A stretch of 15,353 nucleotides of DNA from Halomonas halophila (GCA_002433675.1 DJIP01000359.1:1-15353), one strand, 5' to 3'; shown: positions 1-6,869, numbered from the stretch's first letter. Notes: generated from the sequence alone by a model not told the origin. Numbers and translations are program-made.

Positions 1-1086
1 CTCCGAGAACAGGATCGCCAGGCGTGTCTCGAGCCCCGGGATGCCATTGGGGATACAGGAAAAGCTCGCCTCCTCGCCATGCAGCTTCTTGCCCTTGTCG
101 TCCTCGTAGCGGAAGGGCGCATGGTCCGACGAGAACACTTGAAAGACGCCGCTTTCCAGCGCCTCCCACACCGCCTGCTGGGCTGCGGGGTCCCGGGGCG
201 GCGGGCTGCACACGCACTTGGCGCCTTCGAAGCCGTCCTGGTCCAGGTCGTCGGCGGTCAGCATCAGGTACTGGGGGCAGGTCTCGCCGTAGACCCGAAG
301 GCCGCGGCTCTGGGCCCAGCGGATCTGTTCGATCGCCTGGGGGCCGGATACGTGGACGATCAGCAGCGGCACGTCGATCAGCTCGGCCAGCGAAATTGCA
401 CGGTGGGTGGCTTCGCGTTCGGCGATGGAGGAGTGGGCCTCGGCGTGGTAGCGCGGGGCGGTGTGGCCCTGGGCCTCCAGCAGTTCGGTCAGGTAGGCGA
501 TGCAGTCGGCGTTTTCGGCGTGGACCATCACCATGGCGCCCTCGCGGCGGGCCAGCGCCAGCACCTCGAGCACCTCGCGGTCGTTGAGTTTCAGGTCGTC
601 GTAGGTCAGGTAGATCTTGAACGAGCTGTAGCCCTCCTCGATCAGCGCCGGCAGTTCTTCGCGCAGCACCGTCTGGTTGGGGTCGGTGACGATCATGTGA
701 AAGGCGTAGTCGATCATCGCCTTGCCGTCGCTCTCGCGGTGATAGTCTTCCACCGCGGTGCGCAGTGACTGTCCCTTGAACTGGGCGGCGAAGGGAATCA
801 CCGTGGTGGTGCCGCCGGCCGCCGCCGAGCGGGTGCCACTGGCGAAGTCATCGGCCATTACCGCGCCGTCACCCAGCGGCTGGGCCAGGTGGCAGTGGGC
901 GTCGATGCCGCCGGGCATCACCCACAGGCCGCTGGCGTCGATGGTCTCGCCGACCGGGCCTGCACCCTCGGCGAGTCCTTCACCGAGGGCGACGATACGC
1001 CCGTCGCGAATGCCGATATCGGCGACAAAGCGGTCGGCGGCGGTGATCACGGTGGCGTTGGTGATCAGAGTATCGAGGCGTTGCAT
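1..1086 (-). CDS. Dihydropyrimidinase/hydantoinase-type amidohydrolase (C-terminus off the left edge)
   Basis: Cyclic-amidohydrolase family: binuclear-metal enzymes that open hydantoin, dihydropyrimidine or related imide rings in the cytoplasm. The 362 visible residues include all the expected metal ligands: DAHCHL (H64, H66), the lysine that is carboxylated in SSFKIYL (K157), MVHAEN (H189), LIVHVSG (H245) and SSDHAPF (D321). Family members are about 450-490 residues, so roughly 100 are missing off the edge. The start ATG at 1086 has a GGAG six bases upstream. It is the last visible gene of the minus-strand operon, 82 bases after the TRAP large permease, which suggests the imported compound or a product is its substrate. 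Family assignment is firm. Dihydropyrimidinase, D-hydantoinase and imidase cannot be told apart here. No N-carbamoyl amidohydrolase lies in the window; one could follow beyond the edge. Confidence 0.9.
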   Translation of the reverse strand, partial: MQRLDTLITNATVITAADRFVADIGIRDGRIVALGEGLAEGAGPVGETIDASGLWVMPGGIDAHCHLAQPLGDGAVMADDFASGTRSAAAGGTTTVIPFAAQFKGQSLRTAVEDYHRESDGKAMIDYAFHMIVTDPNQTVLREELPALIEEGYSSFKIYLTYDDLKLNDREVLEVLALARREGAMVMVHAENADCIAYLTELLEAQGHTAPRYHAEAHSSIAEREATHRAISLAELIDVPLLIVHVSGPQAIEQIRWAQSRGLRVYGETCPQYLMLTADDLDQDGFEGAKCVCSPPPRDPAAQQAVWEALESGVFQVFSSDHAPFRYEDDKGKKLHGEEASFSCIPNGIPGLETRLAILFSE

Positions 1087-1121
1087 CTTGCTCTCCAGAG
1101 TCCGGCTCGCGCCGGTGTTAT

Positions 1122-1172
1122 TCATTGTTGTTCAAGTGCGTGGGCCGGGGTCTGGCGGATGTCGTTGATCAT
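1122..1172 (-). CDS. Possible 16-residue peptide between dctM and the amidohydrolase
   Basis: A short frame, MINDIRQTPAHALEQQ, starts at an ATG that overlaps the dctM stop codon in an ATGA arrangement and ends 35 bases before the amidohydrolase start. The overlap is the same kind of translational coupling used between dctQ and dctM in this operon. It could be a coupling or leader peptide that keeps ribosomes on the message, the relic of a lost gene, or chance. No family is recognisable in so short a peptide. Confidence 0.2.
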   Translation of the reverse strand: MINDIRQTPAHALEQQ

Positions 1173-2470
1173 CCCATTACCCCCGGCAGCCACAGCACGA
1201 TGGCCGGCCAGGCGGTGATCAGGGCGACGAAGCCGAGCATCACCGCAAGGAAGGGCAGGCTGCCGATCATCACGTCGACGATCGAGCCGCGCCCGCGCAC
1301 CCCCTGCACCACGTAGAGGTTCATGCCGATGGGCGGGGTGATCAACGAGATTTCCATCATGATCACCAGAAACACGCCGAACCACACCGGATCGAAGCCA
1401 AACTGCACCACCATGGGCACCACGATGGGTACGGTGGCGATCATCATCGACAGGGTCTCGAGAAAGCAACCCAGCACCAGATAGAACACCACCAGTGCCA
1501 GAATCAGCCCCAGCGGCGACAGTCCCAGTTCCGAGACCCACTGGGTCAGGGCGAAGGGGATGCCGAGGATGCCGACGATATAGTTGAGAAAGAACGCCGC
1601 AGAGATGATCAGCATGATCATGGCGGTGGTGCGTGCCATGGACAGAAAACACTCGTGAAGCATGGCGATGGTCAGCTTGCGGTTGAGCGCCGCCAGCAGT
1701 AGTGCAGCCACCACCCCCAGGGCGGCGGCCTCGGTGGGGGTCGCCCAGCCGCTGTAGATGCTGCCGATGACGATGGCGAAGACGAACGCCGGCGGCAGCA
1801 GATCGACCAGCGAGCGCAGACGTTGGGCCATAGGAACCCGCGGCTCGCGCTCGCCGGCGACCCCGGGGCGCAGCAGGCTGGTGCCCATGATCACCAGCAT
1901 GAAGGTGGCCGCCAGGGCGAGCCCGGGCACGATGCCGGCGATAAACAGGGCGCCGATGGAGGTGTTGGTGATCGCCCCGTAGATGATCATGTTGATACTG
2001 GGCGGAATCAGGATGCCCAGTGTCGCCCCGGCGGCCAGGGTGCCCAGCGCCAGGCGCTCGCTGTAGCCGCGCTCGGCGAAGGCCGGCAGCGCCACGGTGC
2101 CGATGGTGGCGGCGGTGGCCACCGACGAGCCGGACATGGCGGCGAACACCGAGGAGGCACCGATGTTGGTGTGCAGCAGGCCGCCGGGCAGGCGGTTGAG
2201 CCACACCGACAGCGCCGAGTACATACGCTCGGTGATGCCGGCCCGCAGCAGTAGCTCGCCGAGCAGGATAAACAGCGGGATGGCGGTCAGAATGAAGTCG
2301 TTGAGGGTGCCCCACAACAGGTCGCCGAAGGAGAACAATAGCGGGGTGCCCAGGTAGAGCATGGCCCCGAGAGCGGCGGTGGTGAAGATGGCCACCGCCA
2401 CATGGATGCCCAGCGCCATCATGGAAATCATCAGGGCAAAGCCCAGCAGTACCTCGGTGACGGAGATCAT
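1169..2470 (-). CDS. dctM: TRAP transporter large permease (DctM family), first system
   Basis: Transport channel subunit of a tripartite ATP-independent periplasmic transporter; it drives solute uptake with an ion gradient, normally sodium. The 433-residue protein has the family's usual length and a dozen or so hydrophobic segments. Signature stretches are the glycine/serine-rich MSGSSVATAATIG (112-124) and LGILIPPSINMIIYG (151-165), with a second internal copy of the fold in the C-terminal half (PPIGMNLYVVQG). The start ATG at 2470 overlaps the dctQ stop by four bases (ATGA), so the two membrane subunits are translationally coupled. Substrate specificity sits mainly in the binding protein, so the symbol is a family name only. 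The neighbouring amidohydrolase and racemase-like genes suggest an organic acid or cyclic amide; that is inference. Confidence 0.95.
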   Translation of the reverse strand: MISVTEVLLGFALMISMMALGIHVAVAIFTTAALGAMLYLGTPLLFSFGDLLWGTLNDFILTAIPLFILLGELLLRAGITERMYSALSVWLNRLPGGLLHTNIGASSVFAAMSGSSVATAATIGTVALPAFAERGYSERLALGTLAAGATLGILIPPSINMIIYGAITNTSIGALFIAGIVPGLALAATFMLVIMGTSLLRPGVAGEREPRVPMAQRLRSLVDLLPPAFVFAIVIGSIYSGWATPTEAAALGVVAALLLAALNRKLTIAMLHECFLSMARTTAMIMLIISAAFFLNYIVGILGIPFALTQWVSELGLSPLGLILALVVFYLVLGCFLETLSMMIATVPIVVPMVVQFGFDPVWFGVFLVIMMEISLITPPIGMNLYVVQGVRGRGSIVDVMIGSLPFLAVMLGFVALITAWPAIVLWLPGVMG

Positions 2471-3195
2471 GGTGTCTTCTCCCGGCCGGCTATCTGGCCA
2501 TCCGCCGAATGGCCAGGCGTGGCTCCCTTGGATGCAACATAGTGGCGGCGGGCCTCGTCGAGCTCGTCATCGGCGCTGAGCGGGTCGCAGCCGGCGTTGA
2601 GCGCGCCGATCTCGCCGCGCGCAAGCTGAGTGCCGGCCCGGACGGCGGCGCGCAGGGTGACGATGGCGAACACCGAAAGCCCGATCAGCCACAGCGACTG
2701 GGGGATCCACAGCGGCGTCTGCAGTGGGGTGCTGGCCAGGCTGGAGAACTCCAGGGTCTCGCCCAGGGTCGCGCCCGCCCGCCACAGCATAAACAGCGAA
2801 AACACGCACAACAGCACCAGCGCCACCAGGTTGAGCAGGGCGCGCAGTCGCGGCGGCAGTCGCGTCAGCAGGACGTCGACTCGGGTATGGGCGCGCTGGG
2901 TCAGGGCGAAGGCGAAGCTGAAGGCGACACCGATGGCCAGCACGTAGCCGCCGATCTCGTCGACCCCCTGCAGCGAGAAGGCGAAGAACTTGCGCGCCAG
3001 CACCTCGAAGGTGATCAGCGCCGACAGCAATAGCGCGCCGTAGCCGGCGGCCAGGGCGGCGGAGCGGGACAGCCGGGTGAGTCCCCGGTCGAGTCGGGAG
3101 TCGGACGATGCAGCCGTCGATGCGGCAATGGATGCAGCGCCGGGCGATTCGGTGTCGGGTGGAGGATGCGCGCCGGAGGGACGGGAATCGGACAT
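2467..3195 (-). CDS. dctQ: TRAP transporter small permease (DctQ family), first system
   Basis: Small membrane subunit that pairs with the large permease. Four hydrophobic segments lie at about 46-66, 82-100, 118-138 and 165-183 of 242 residues. The family signature is RKFFAFSLQGVDEIGGYVL, followed by a conserved basic HTRVDVL loop. The ATG at 3195 is chosen because AGGAG stands seven bases upstream; the open frame continues upstream to 3249 without a better site. Unusual are the long Ser/Ala/Pro-rich N-terminal tail of about 40 residues and a hydrophilic C-terminal tail of about 55, which make it longer than the usual 160-190 residues. The tails may be cytoplasmic. The stop overlaps the dctM start. 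Confidence 0.92.
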   Translation of the reverse strand: MSDSRPSGAHPPPDTESPGAASIAASTAASSDSRLDRGLTRLSRSAALAAGYGALLLSALITFEVLARKFFAFSLQGVDEIGGYVLAIGVAFSFAFALTQRAHTRVDVLLTRLPPRLRALLNLVALVLLCVFSLFMLWRAGATLGETLEFSSLASTPLQTPLWIPQSLWLIGLSVFAIVTLRAAVRAGTQLARGEIGALNAGCDPLSADDELDEARRHYVASKGATPGHSADGQIAGREKTP

Positions 3196-3213
3196 CGGGA
3201 GGCTCCTGGGGGC

Positions 3214-3236
3214 GGGGCCGCCGCACGGGCGGCCCC
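3214..3236 (-). terminator. GC-rich hairpin between dctP and dctQ
   Basis: A perfect 9-bp inverted repeat (GGGGCCGCC / GGCGGCCCC) with a 5-base loop sits in the 74-base gap after the dctP stop and before the dctQ ribosome site. There is no T tract on either strand. In transporter operons such hairpins often protect the upstream binding-protein message or attenuate transcription, giving more binding protein than permease. That role is inferred here; the structure itself is directly visible. Confidence 0.5.
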
Positions 3237-3269
3237 TGATCGTGGGCAACAGGGTCGATCAGCCGCCAC

Positions 3270-4343
3270 TCAGGGCGCGCTGGCGCTCAGGCCGGTGACC
3301 TCACCGACGCTTGCGTTCCACAGCGCCGTGCACTCGGGGTAGCGGGCGTCGCAGGTCTCCGCCCACACCGGCAGCACCGCCTCGGAGGTGATCTGTTCGA
3401 TGCGCGCGCGGGAGTCCTCGTCGATGTCCACCAGGGTCATGTCGTAGGCGGTGTGGTTCTCGCAGCTCGGCTGACCGGTATTGCAGGCAATGGCGTCGTC
3501 GTTGACGGTGTAGGCCAGGTCCCACATCTGGTCCTCGAGGCGGGCGAAGGCTTCGCTCAGCGACGCCTGCTGCTCTGCATCGAAGCCGTTCCAGGTGTCC
3601 AGGTTCATGAAGTGGCCCTGCACCGAGTAGGACAGCGGCAGCGGTACGAAGTGATCGGTCACCTCCGGCCACTTGCCGTTGCTGCCGGCCGACGGCGCGG
3701 TCACCCCGCAGTCGGCGACGCCGCGCTGCAGCGCCAGGTAGACCTCGCTGAACTGCAGCGTCACCGGCACCGCGCCGAGTCCTTCCACCAGCCGAGACAT
3801 CGACGGGGTGAACACCCGTACCTTCTTGCCGGCCAGGTCGTCGGCGCCATTGATGTCGCCGTTGCAGAACATCATCTGCGGGCCGAACGGCCATAGCGTC
3901 ATCAGCTTGGCGTTGAAGCGTTCCTGCAGGCGGGCATCGAAGTCGGCACGGAAGGCGTCCACCGCCTCGCGTTGCTGGTCCAGGTCGGCGGTGACCCCGG
4001 CCAGATCGATGCCCTCGAAGAACGGCTCGTCGCGGGAGGCCATCCCGATCTGCACCGACATCACGTCGAAGGCGCCGGAACGTATGTTGCGAAGGGCGTC
4101 GGCGGCCTCCACGCCGATGGCATCCATCGGGTTGTAGCTCACCGCCAGGTCGTCACGGGCATCGAGCTCGGCGAAGAAGGGCCGCTCCACGTTGTCCACG
4201 TGAAGCTTGTTACCGGAGAAGTTGCCGGCCACCCGCAGCAGGGTTTCGGCCTGGGCCTGGCTGGCCGCCACCAGCAAGGGGGCGGCGATCAGGGCGCCGA
4301 GGGTAAGCCGGCGGGTCGCCGTCACGAGGGTGGGAGTCGTCAT
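3270..4343 (-). CDS. dctP: TRAP transporter substrate-binding protein (DctP family) with six cysteines, first system
   Basis: Periplasmic receptor that captures the solute and delivers it to the DctQM permease. The N-terminus is a signal peptide (TRR, then a hydrophobic stretch, SQAQA) with likely cleavage after A32 of 357. Family features are the KKVRVFTP strand with the arginine (R176) that normally clamps a substrate carboxylate, and the FSEVYLALQRGVADCG helix. Unlike most DctP proteins, it has six cysteines after the signal (C160, C212, C287, C294, C331, C338). Their spacing suggests three periplasmic disulfides, for example C287-C294 and C331-C338. It is only distantly similar to the second binding protein in the window, so the two should bind different ligands. 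The leader is CAA-rich and an AGG lies eight bases before the ATG. The ligand is unknown. Confidence 0.92.
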   Translation of the reverse strand: MTTPTLVTATRRLTLGALIAAPLLVAASQAQAETLLRVAGNFSGNKLHVDNVERPFFAELDARDDLAVSYNPMDAIGVEAADALRNIRSGAFDVMSVQIGMASRDEPFFEGIDLAGVTADLDQQREAVDAFRADFDARLQERFNAKLMTLWPFGPQMMFCNGDINGADDLAGKKVRVFTPSMSRLVEGLGAVPVTLQFSEVYLALQRGVADCGVTAPSAGSNGKWPEVTDHFVPLPLSYSVQGHFMNLDTWNGFDAEQQASLSEAFARLEDQMWDLAYTVNDDAIACNTGQPSCENHTAYDMTLVDIDEDSRARIEQITSEAVLPVWAETCDARYPECTALWNASVGEVTGLSASAP

Positions 4344-4356
4344 GGGAGAACCTCAT

Positions 4357-4409
4357 CTTGTTGTTGGTTGTTGTTGCGGGTGCTGATGTTGCTGTTGCTG
4401 TTGCTGTGG
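4357..4409 (-). repeat. CAGCAA/CAACAA low-complexity leader of dctP
   Basis: The mRNA leader before dctP reads as three tandem CAGCAA units followed by CAACAACAAC-CAACAACAAG-type sequence, with almost no U. It ends 13 bases before the start codon. The 12-mer ACCAACAACAAG also occurs 9 bases before the second dctP (6858-6869). Such unstructured C/A-rich tracts fit the A-R-N pattern bound by the distal face of Hfq, and resemble the targets of GcvB-type small RNAs in transporter genes. They can also act as translation enhancers. The repeat is seen directly; the role is inferred. Confidence 0.5.
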
Positions 4410-4423
4410 AGAGGGGGGGGATG

Positions 4424-5158
4424 TCAGCCGAGCCGCGGATCCTGAAACAGCTGGCCCCAGCCGTTGATGGCGCCGGGATCCTGGCCTGCCAGCAGCAGGC
4501 TCTTCCACACGGTGACGCTGACCGAGTCATAGATGGGGATGCCGAGCTCCCGCTCCAGCTCCTCGACGATGCCGGCACCGCGCAGGTTGGTGCACAGGAT
4601 GGTGATCGCCTCCGGCTCGGCCCGGGCGACCTCGCGGACCATCTCGGCCAGGGTCTGCTCATCGTACTCGGAGAACGAGAAGTTGCCGCGGTCGTTGAGG
4701 TGACGCTCGGCCACCACCTCGATCCCCTCGCGCCGGTAGTTGTCGACGATGGCGGCCTGGATGTCGTCAAGGTAAGGCGTCACCAGCCCGAGGCGCTTGA
4801 CGCCGGTGCGCTCGAGCACCTCGTTGAGGGCCAGCACGCTACTGGTCGCTGGTATGCCGGTGGCCTCGGTGATGGCGGCGCACAGGCGGCGGTCGGCGTC
4901 GAACCCGAGCCAGCTCGAGGAGGTGCCGTTCCAGGCGATCACGTCCATGTGGGCGTCGCTGAGCAGGCGCGCAGCATCAATCTGCGGTGCGGGGTCGAAC
5001 TGGGCCAGGGCCGACTCGCTCAGCGAGATTTCCTTGACCGTGAAACGCTGAAAATGGGCGCTGACCGCCGGCATCAGGTCCTGCAGGATGGCGCTGGTGT
5101 AGGGCTCCAGCACGGTATTCGACGAGGGGGTCAGCATTCCGAGAAGGGTACGTTGCAT
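4424..5158 (-). CDS. Asp/Glu racemase superfamily enzyme, single-cysteine (arylmalonate-decarboxylase/maleate-isomerase-like)
   Basis: A cytoplasmic two-lobed enzyme of the Asp/Glu/hydantoin racemase superfamily, closest in layout to the maleate cis-trans isomerase and arylmalonate decarboxylase branches. Visible motifs are LTPSSNTVLEP near the N-terminus, WNGTSSSWLG (77-86), LALNEVLERTGVKRLGLVTPY and ILCTNLRG. The second catalytic cysteine is present (C189). The position of the first is glycine (G78 in NGTSSS), as in arylmalonate decarboxylase, whose active site uses G74 and C188. A two-cysteine racemase or isomerase mechanism is therefore unlikely. The ATG at 5158 is preferred over a TTG at 5179: AGGA lies 10 bases upstream and the conserved MQRTLLGMLTP begins there. 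It is the first gene of the minus-strand operon, 80 bases ahead of dctP. The substrate is unknown; a decarboxylase or lyase is possible. Confidence 0.85.
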   Translation of the reverse strand: MQRTLLGMLTPSSNTVLEPYTSAILQDLMPAVSAHFQRFTVKEISLSESALAQFDPAPQIDAARLLSDAHMDVIAWNGTSSSWLGFDADRRLCAAITEATGIPATSSVLALNEVLERTGVKRLGLVTPYLDDIQAAIVDNYRREGIEVVAERHLNDRGNFSFSEYDEQTLAEMVREVARAEPEAITILCTNLRGAGIVEELERELGIPIYDSVSVTVWKSLLLAGQDPGAINGWGQLFQDPRLG

Positions 5159-5593
5159 GGGCGTGGCGATCCTGTGCAAGGACGTGTTGTTGTTGTGGGG
5201 GTGTGCGCTGCAGGCGGCTGGCGGTGGCCGGTCCTGACTGTGACGCGCTACACTGAAATCATATAAGAAATTCGGAATTCCAAATTTCTACGACCTTTTC
5301 AGCATTGCATAACGTCGAGTTTTTGCAAGTACACTGCATCAATTGCCGTGAAAAGTTGCTGTGGAAGCCGTGGTGAACGGGGCGCGAAAGTCGTGGCATC
5401 AAAGCCTTTCGATCTTCGATGTGGTGTAGAAATAACTTTGATTTCAGCGCTTTGTTGAGTGCTGCTGGATGACGGTCGACGTGCTGAGGCGCTGGGTACC
5501 AGCGCCAGAGCCCGGGCGCTTCGGGCTGACGCGACGCCCGATGAGTCCGCCGCAGACATCCAGCAGGAGCACCCAGGAGCAAAAGGAGCCGCC
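5159..5593. other. Divergent control region between the racemase-like operon and gntR
   Basis: 435 bases without a gene, AT-rich compared with its surroundings between about 5250 and 5460. It holds the CA-rich leader of the minus-strand operon (5184-5197), a possible minus-strand -10 element (TATATGAT at about 5257-5264), the 24-bp palindrome next to it, and a weaker inverted repeat GAAAT-N7-ATTTC at 5429-5445 in front of gntR. The frame open from 5459 into gntR is judged untranslated because the ribosome site lies at 5584-5588. I could not assign a convincing plus-strand promoter. Confidence 0.6.
5266..5289. promoter_or_regulatory. 24-bp near-perfect palindrome, likely operator for the divergent GntR
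   Basis: The 24 bases are symmetric about GGAATTCC (5274-5281); 22 of 24 positions match their mates, with arms AGAAATT and AATTTCT. It lies between the divergent operon and gntR and abuts a possible minus-strand -10, the place expected for an autoregulating FCD-GntR repressor site. Its minus-strand core TTTGGAATTC differs at one base from TTTGAAATTC at 6777-6786, in front of the second TRAP operon. Binding by GntR is inferred. Confidence 0.5.
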
Positions 5594-6301
5594 ATGAACG
5601 AGTCCCTGGATCAGGACGTGTTGTCACCGCCTCGCTCGGCGCCGCTCAAGCGCTCGAGCCTGTACGAGGCGGTGGCCGAGCGCCTGCGCGAGATGGTGCT
5701 GGAAGGAGAGCTGGCCCCCGGCAGCCGGATCGCGGAAAAACCGCTGTGCGAAGCCTTTGGGGTATCGCCGACGCCCCTGCGTCAGGCGCTCAAGGTGCTG
5801 GCCAGCGAAGGGCTGGTCGAGATGCTGCCCCATCGTGGAGCCCGCGTGACCAGGGTGGATCGTGACGAGGTGCGTGATCTGTTCGAGGTCATGGCGGCGC
5901 TGGAATCGCTGGCGGGTAACCTGCTGGTGGTGCGCGCCAGTGATGCCGACATCGCCGAGATCCGCCGACTCCATGACGAGATGATGGGCTATTTCGCGGA
6001 CAATCAGCGCAAGCGCTACTTTGCCCTCAACCAGCGCATTCACCAGCGGCTGGCCGACCTGTCCGGCAATCGGGTGCTGAAGGACCTGGAGCAATCGCTG
6101 ACCCTGCGGATCACCCGGGCGCGCTACATGGCCAACCTGGACGCCAGCCGCTGGGAGGAGTCCGCCCGCGAGCACAGCTACTTCGTCGAGGCGCTTGAGG
6201 CGCGGGACGCCCAGGCGCTGTCCGAGGCCCTGAGCCTGCATATGCGCAAGACCGGCCAGGCGGTGCTGCAGGGGCTGCCCGACCACGCTGGCGACGACTG
6301 A
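5594..6301 (+). CDS. GntR-family transcriptional regulator, FCD (FadR-like) subfamily, first copy
   Basis: A 235-residue DNA-binding regulator. The winged helix-turn-helix spans about 22-88 (LREMVLEGELAPGSRIAEKPL, then FGVSPTPLRQALKVLASEGLV). An all-helical FCD ligand domain spans about 95-222. Likely metal-site residues are H150, H194 and H216; the fourth position, usually Asp, is Asn (N146 in NQRIH). Such proteins usually bind an organic acid, often through a metal, and release DNA. The ATG at 5594 has AAGGAG five bases upstream, which decides the start over the longer open frame. It is divergent to the racemase-TRAP-amidohydrolase operon and upstream of the second TRAP operon, so it could control either or both. 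It is a recognisable paralogue of the second GntR (shared ARY...RW-ES...EH pattern). Confidence 0.92.
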   Translation: MNESLDQDVLSPPRSAPLKRSSLYEAVAERLREMVLEGELAPGSRIAEKPLCEAFGVSPTPLRQALKVLASEGLVEMLPHRGARVTRVDRDEVRDLFEVMAALESLAGNLLVVRASDADIAEIRRLHDEMMGYFADNQRKRYFALNQRIHQRLADLSGNRVLKDLEQSLTLRITRARYMANLDASRWEESAREHSYFVEALEARDAQALSEALSLHMRKTGQAVLQGLPDHAGDD

Positions 6302-6343
6302 CGGCAGGCGTTGCCTGGCGCGGGGCCGCAAGTGCTCGCCGCG

Positions 6344-6472
6344 CCCCTGATCCTGAGCCCCTGATCTTGAGCCCCTGGCTTCGAGCCCTTGGCCTCGAGC
6401 CCGCTTCTCACGAGTCCTTTTTCCACGAGCTTGTTTCCCTCCGAGCCGTTTCCCCTCAAGCCCTGCACCAAG
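6344..6472. repeat. Degenerate 14-16-base tandem repeats downstream of gntR
   Basis: About eight to nine head-to-tail units. The first four are 14 bases long: CCCCTGATCCTGAG, CCCCTGATCTTGAG, CCCCTGGCTTCGAG and CCCTTGGCCTCGAG. Later units grow to 15-16 bases and diverge, but keep a C/T-rich start and a GAG or AAG end. The gradient from near-identical to diverged units suggests slippage growth with the youngest copies at the gntR side. There are no CRISPR-like spacers. Confidence 0.7.
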
Positions 6473-6771
6473 TGGCTTTGGCGCACGGCTTCTTGCAACT
6501 GGCTGCTCGCCTCCCGCCTGGGGTCTCCGTCTGCCTGCCGCCGACCGCGCGTTACCCACATGCTCGTCATCACCGACAGCCCGCCACCGGCTCCTTGCTT
6601 TCGGCTTTTCGCCTTTTCGCCTTGACGGTTCGCCGCACCCGGTTCGACGCCCATGGGCCGGCACCGCGAAGACTTGCTGCCTGCTGGGCCTCCTTGGGCG
6701 CGAGCTGCCTATGTTGCTTTTTTTAAATTCATAAATAATTGAAATATCTATGATTTATAAAAAATAGTATT

Positions 6772-6789
6772 CAAGATTTGAAATTCTTG
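6772..6789. promoter_or_regulatory. Imperfect inverted repeat before the second TRAP operon
   Basis: CAAGATTTGAAATTCTTG has arms CAAGA/TCTTG and matches itself at 14 of 18 positions. It contains TTTGAAATTC (6777-6786), one base different from the core of the palindrome at 5266-5289. It may be a second site for the same regulator. Weak on its own in AT-rich DNA. Confidence 0.3.
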
Positions 6790-6857
6790 TGCGTATTCGA
6801 CTAAGGTCAAAACAGGTGGGCTCGCTTGAGCGTTCCACCACCGATTCCTTACCCAAT

Positions 6858-6869
6858 ACCAACAACAAG
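6858..6869 (+). promoter_or_regulatory. CAACAACAAG leader element of the second dctP
   Basis: ACCAACAACAAG stands 9 bases before the dctP2 start and overlaps its ribosome site AAGGA. The same 12-mer occurs in the leader of the other dctP on the minus strand (4357-4368), although the two binding proteins are only distantly related. That points to a selected RNA element, either an enhancer or an Hfq/small-RNA target. Confidence 0.4.

Noticed and set aside
79..768. Long plus-strand open frame at the left edge
   Set aside because: It is antisense to the amidohydrolase, whose translation carries every family motif; the plus-strand product is G/V/H-rich with no family and no ribosome site.
4413..4420. 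G8 tract as a phase-variation switch
   Set aside because: It lies just beyond the stop codon of the racemase-like gene, so slippage would not alter a reading frame; an effect on the leader of dctP is possible but unsupported.
5129..5179. TTG start at 5179 for the racemase-like gene
   Set aside because: The ATG at 5158 has AGGA upstream and begins at the conserved N-terminus; the seven extra residues would cover that ribosome site.
5624..6664. 346-codon minus-strand frame over gntR1 and the repeat region
   Set aside because: Arg/Gly/Gln-rich shadow of the opposite strand, running through the tandem repeats; no ribosome site or recognisable domain.
6367..6726. Possible gene in the long gap after gntR1
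   Set aside because: No ribosome site and a start inside the tandem repeat; translation has no domain, and competing frames on both strands are equally open.
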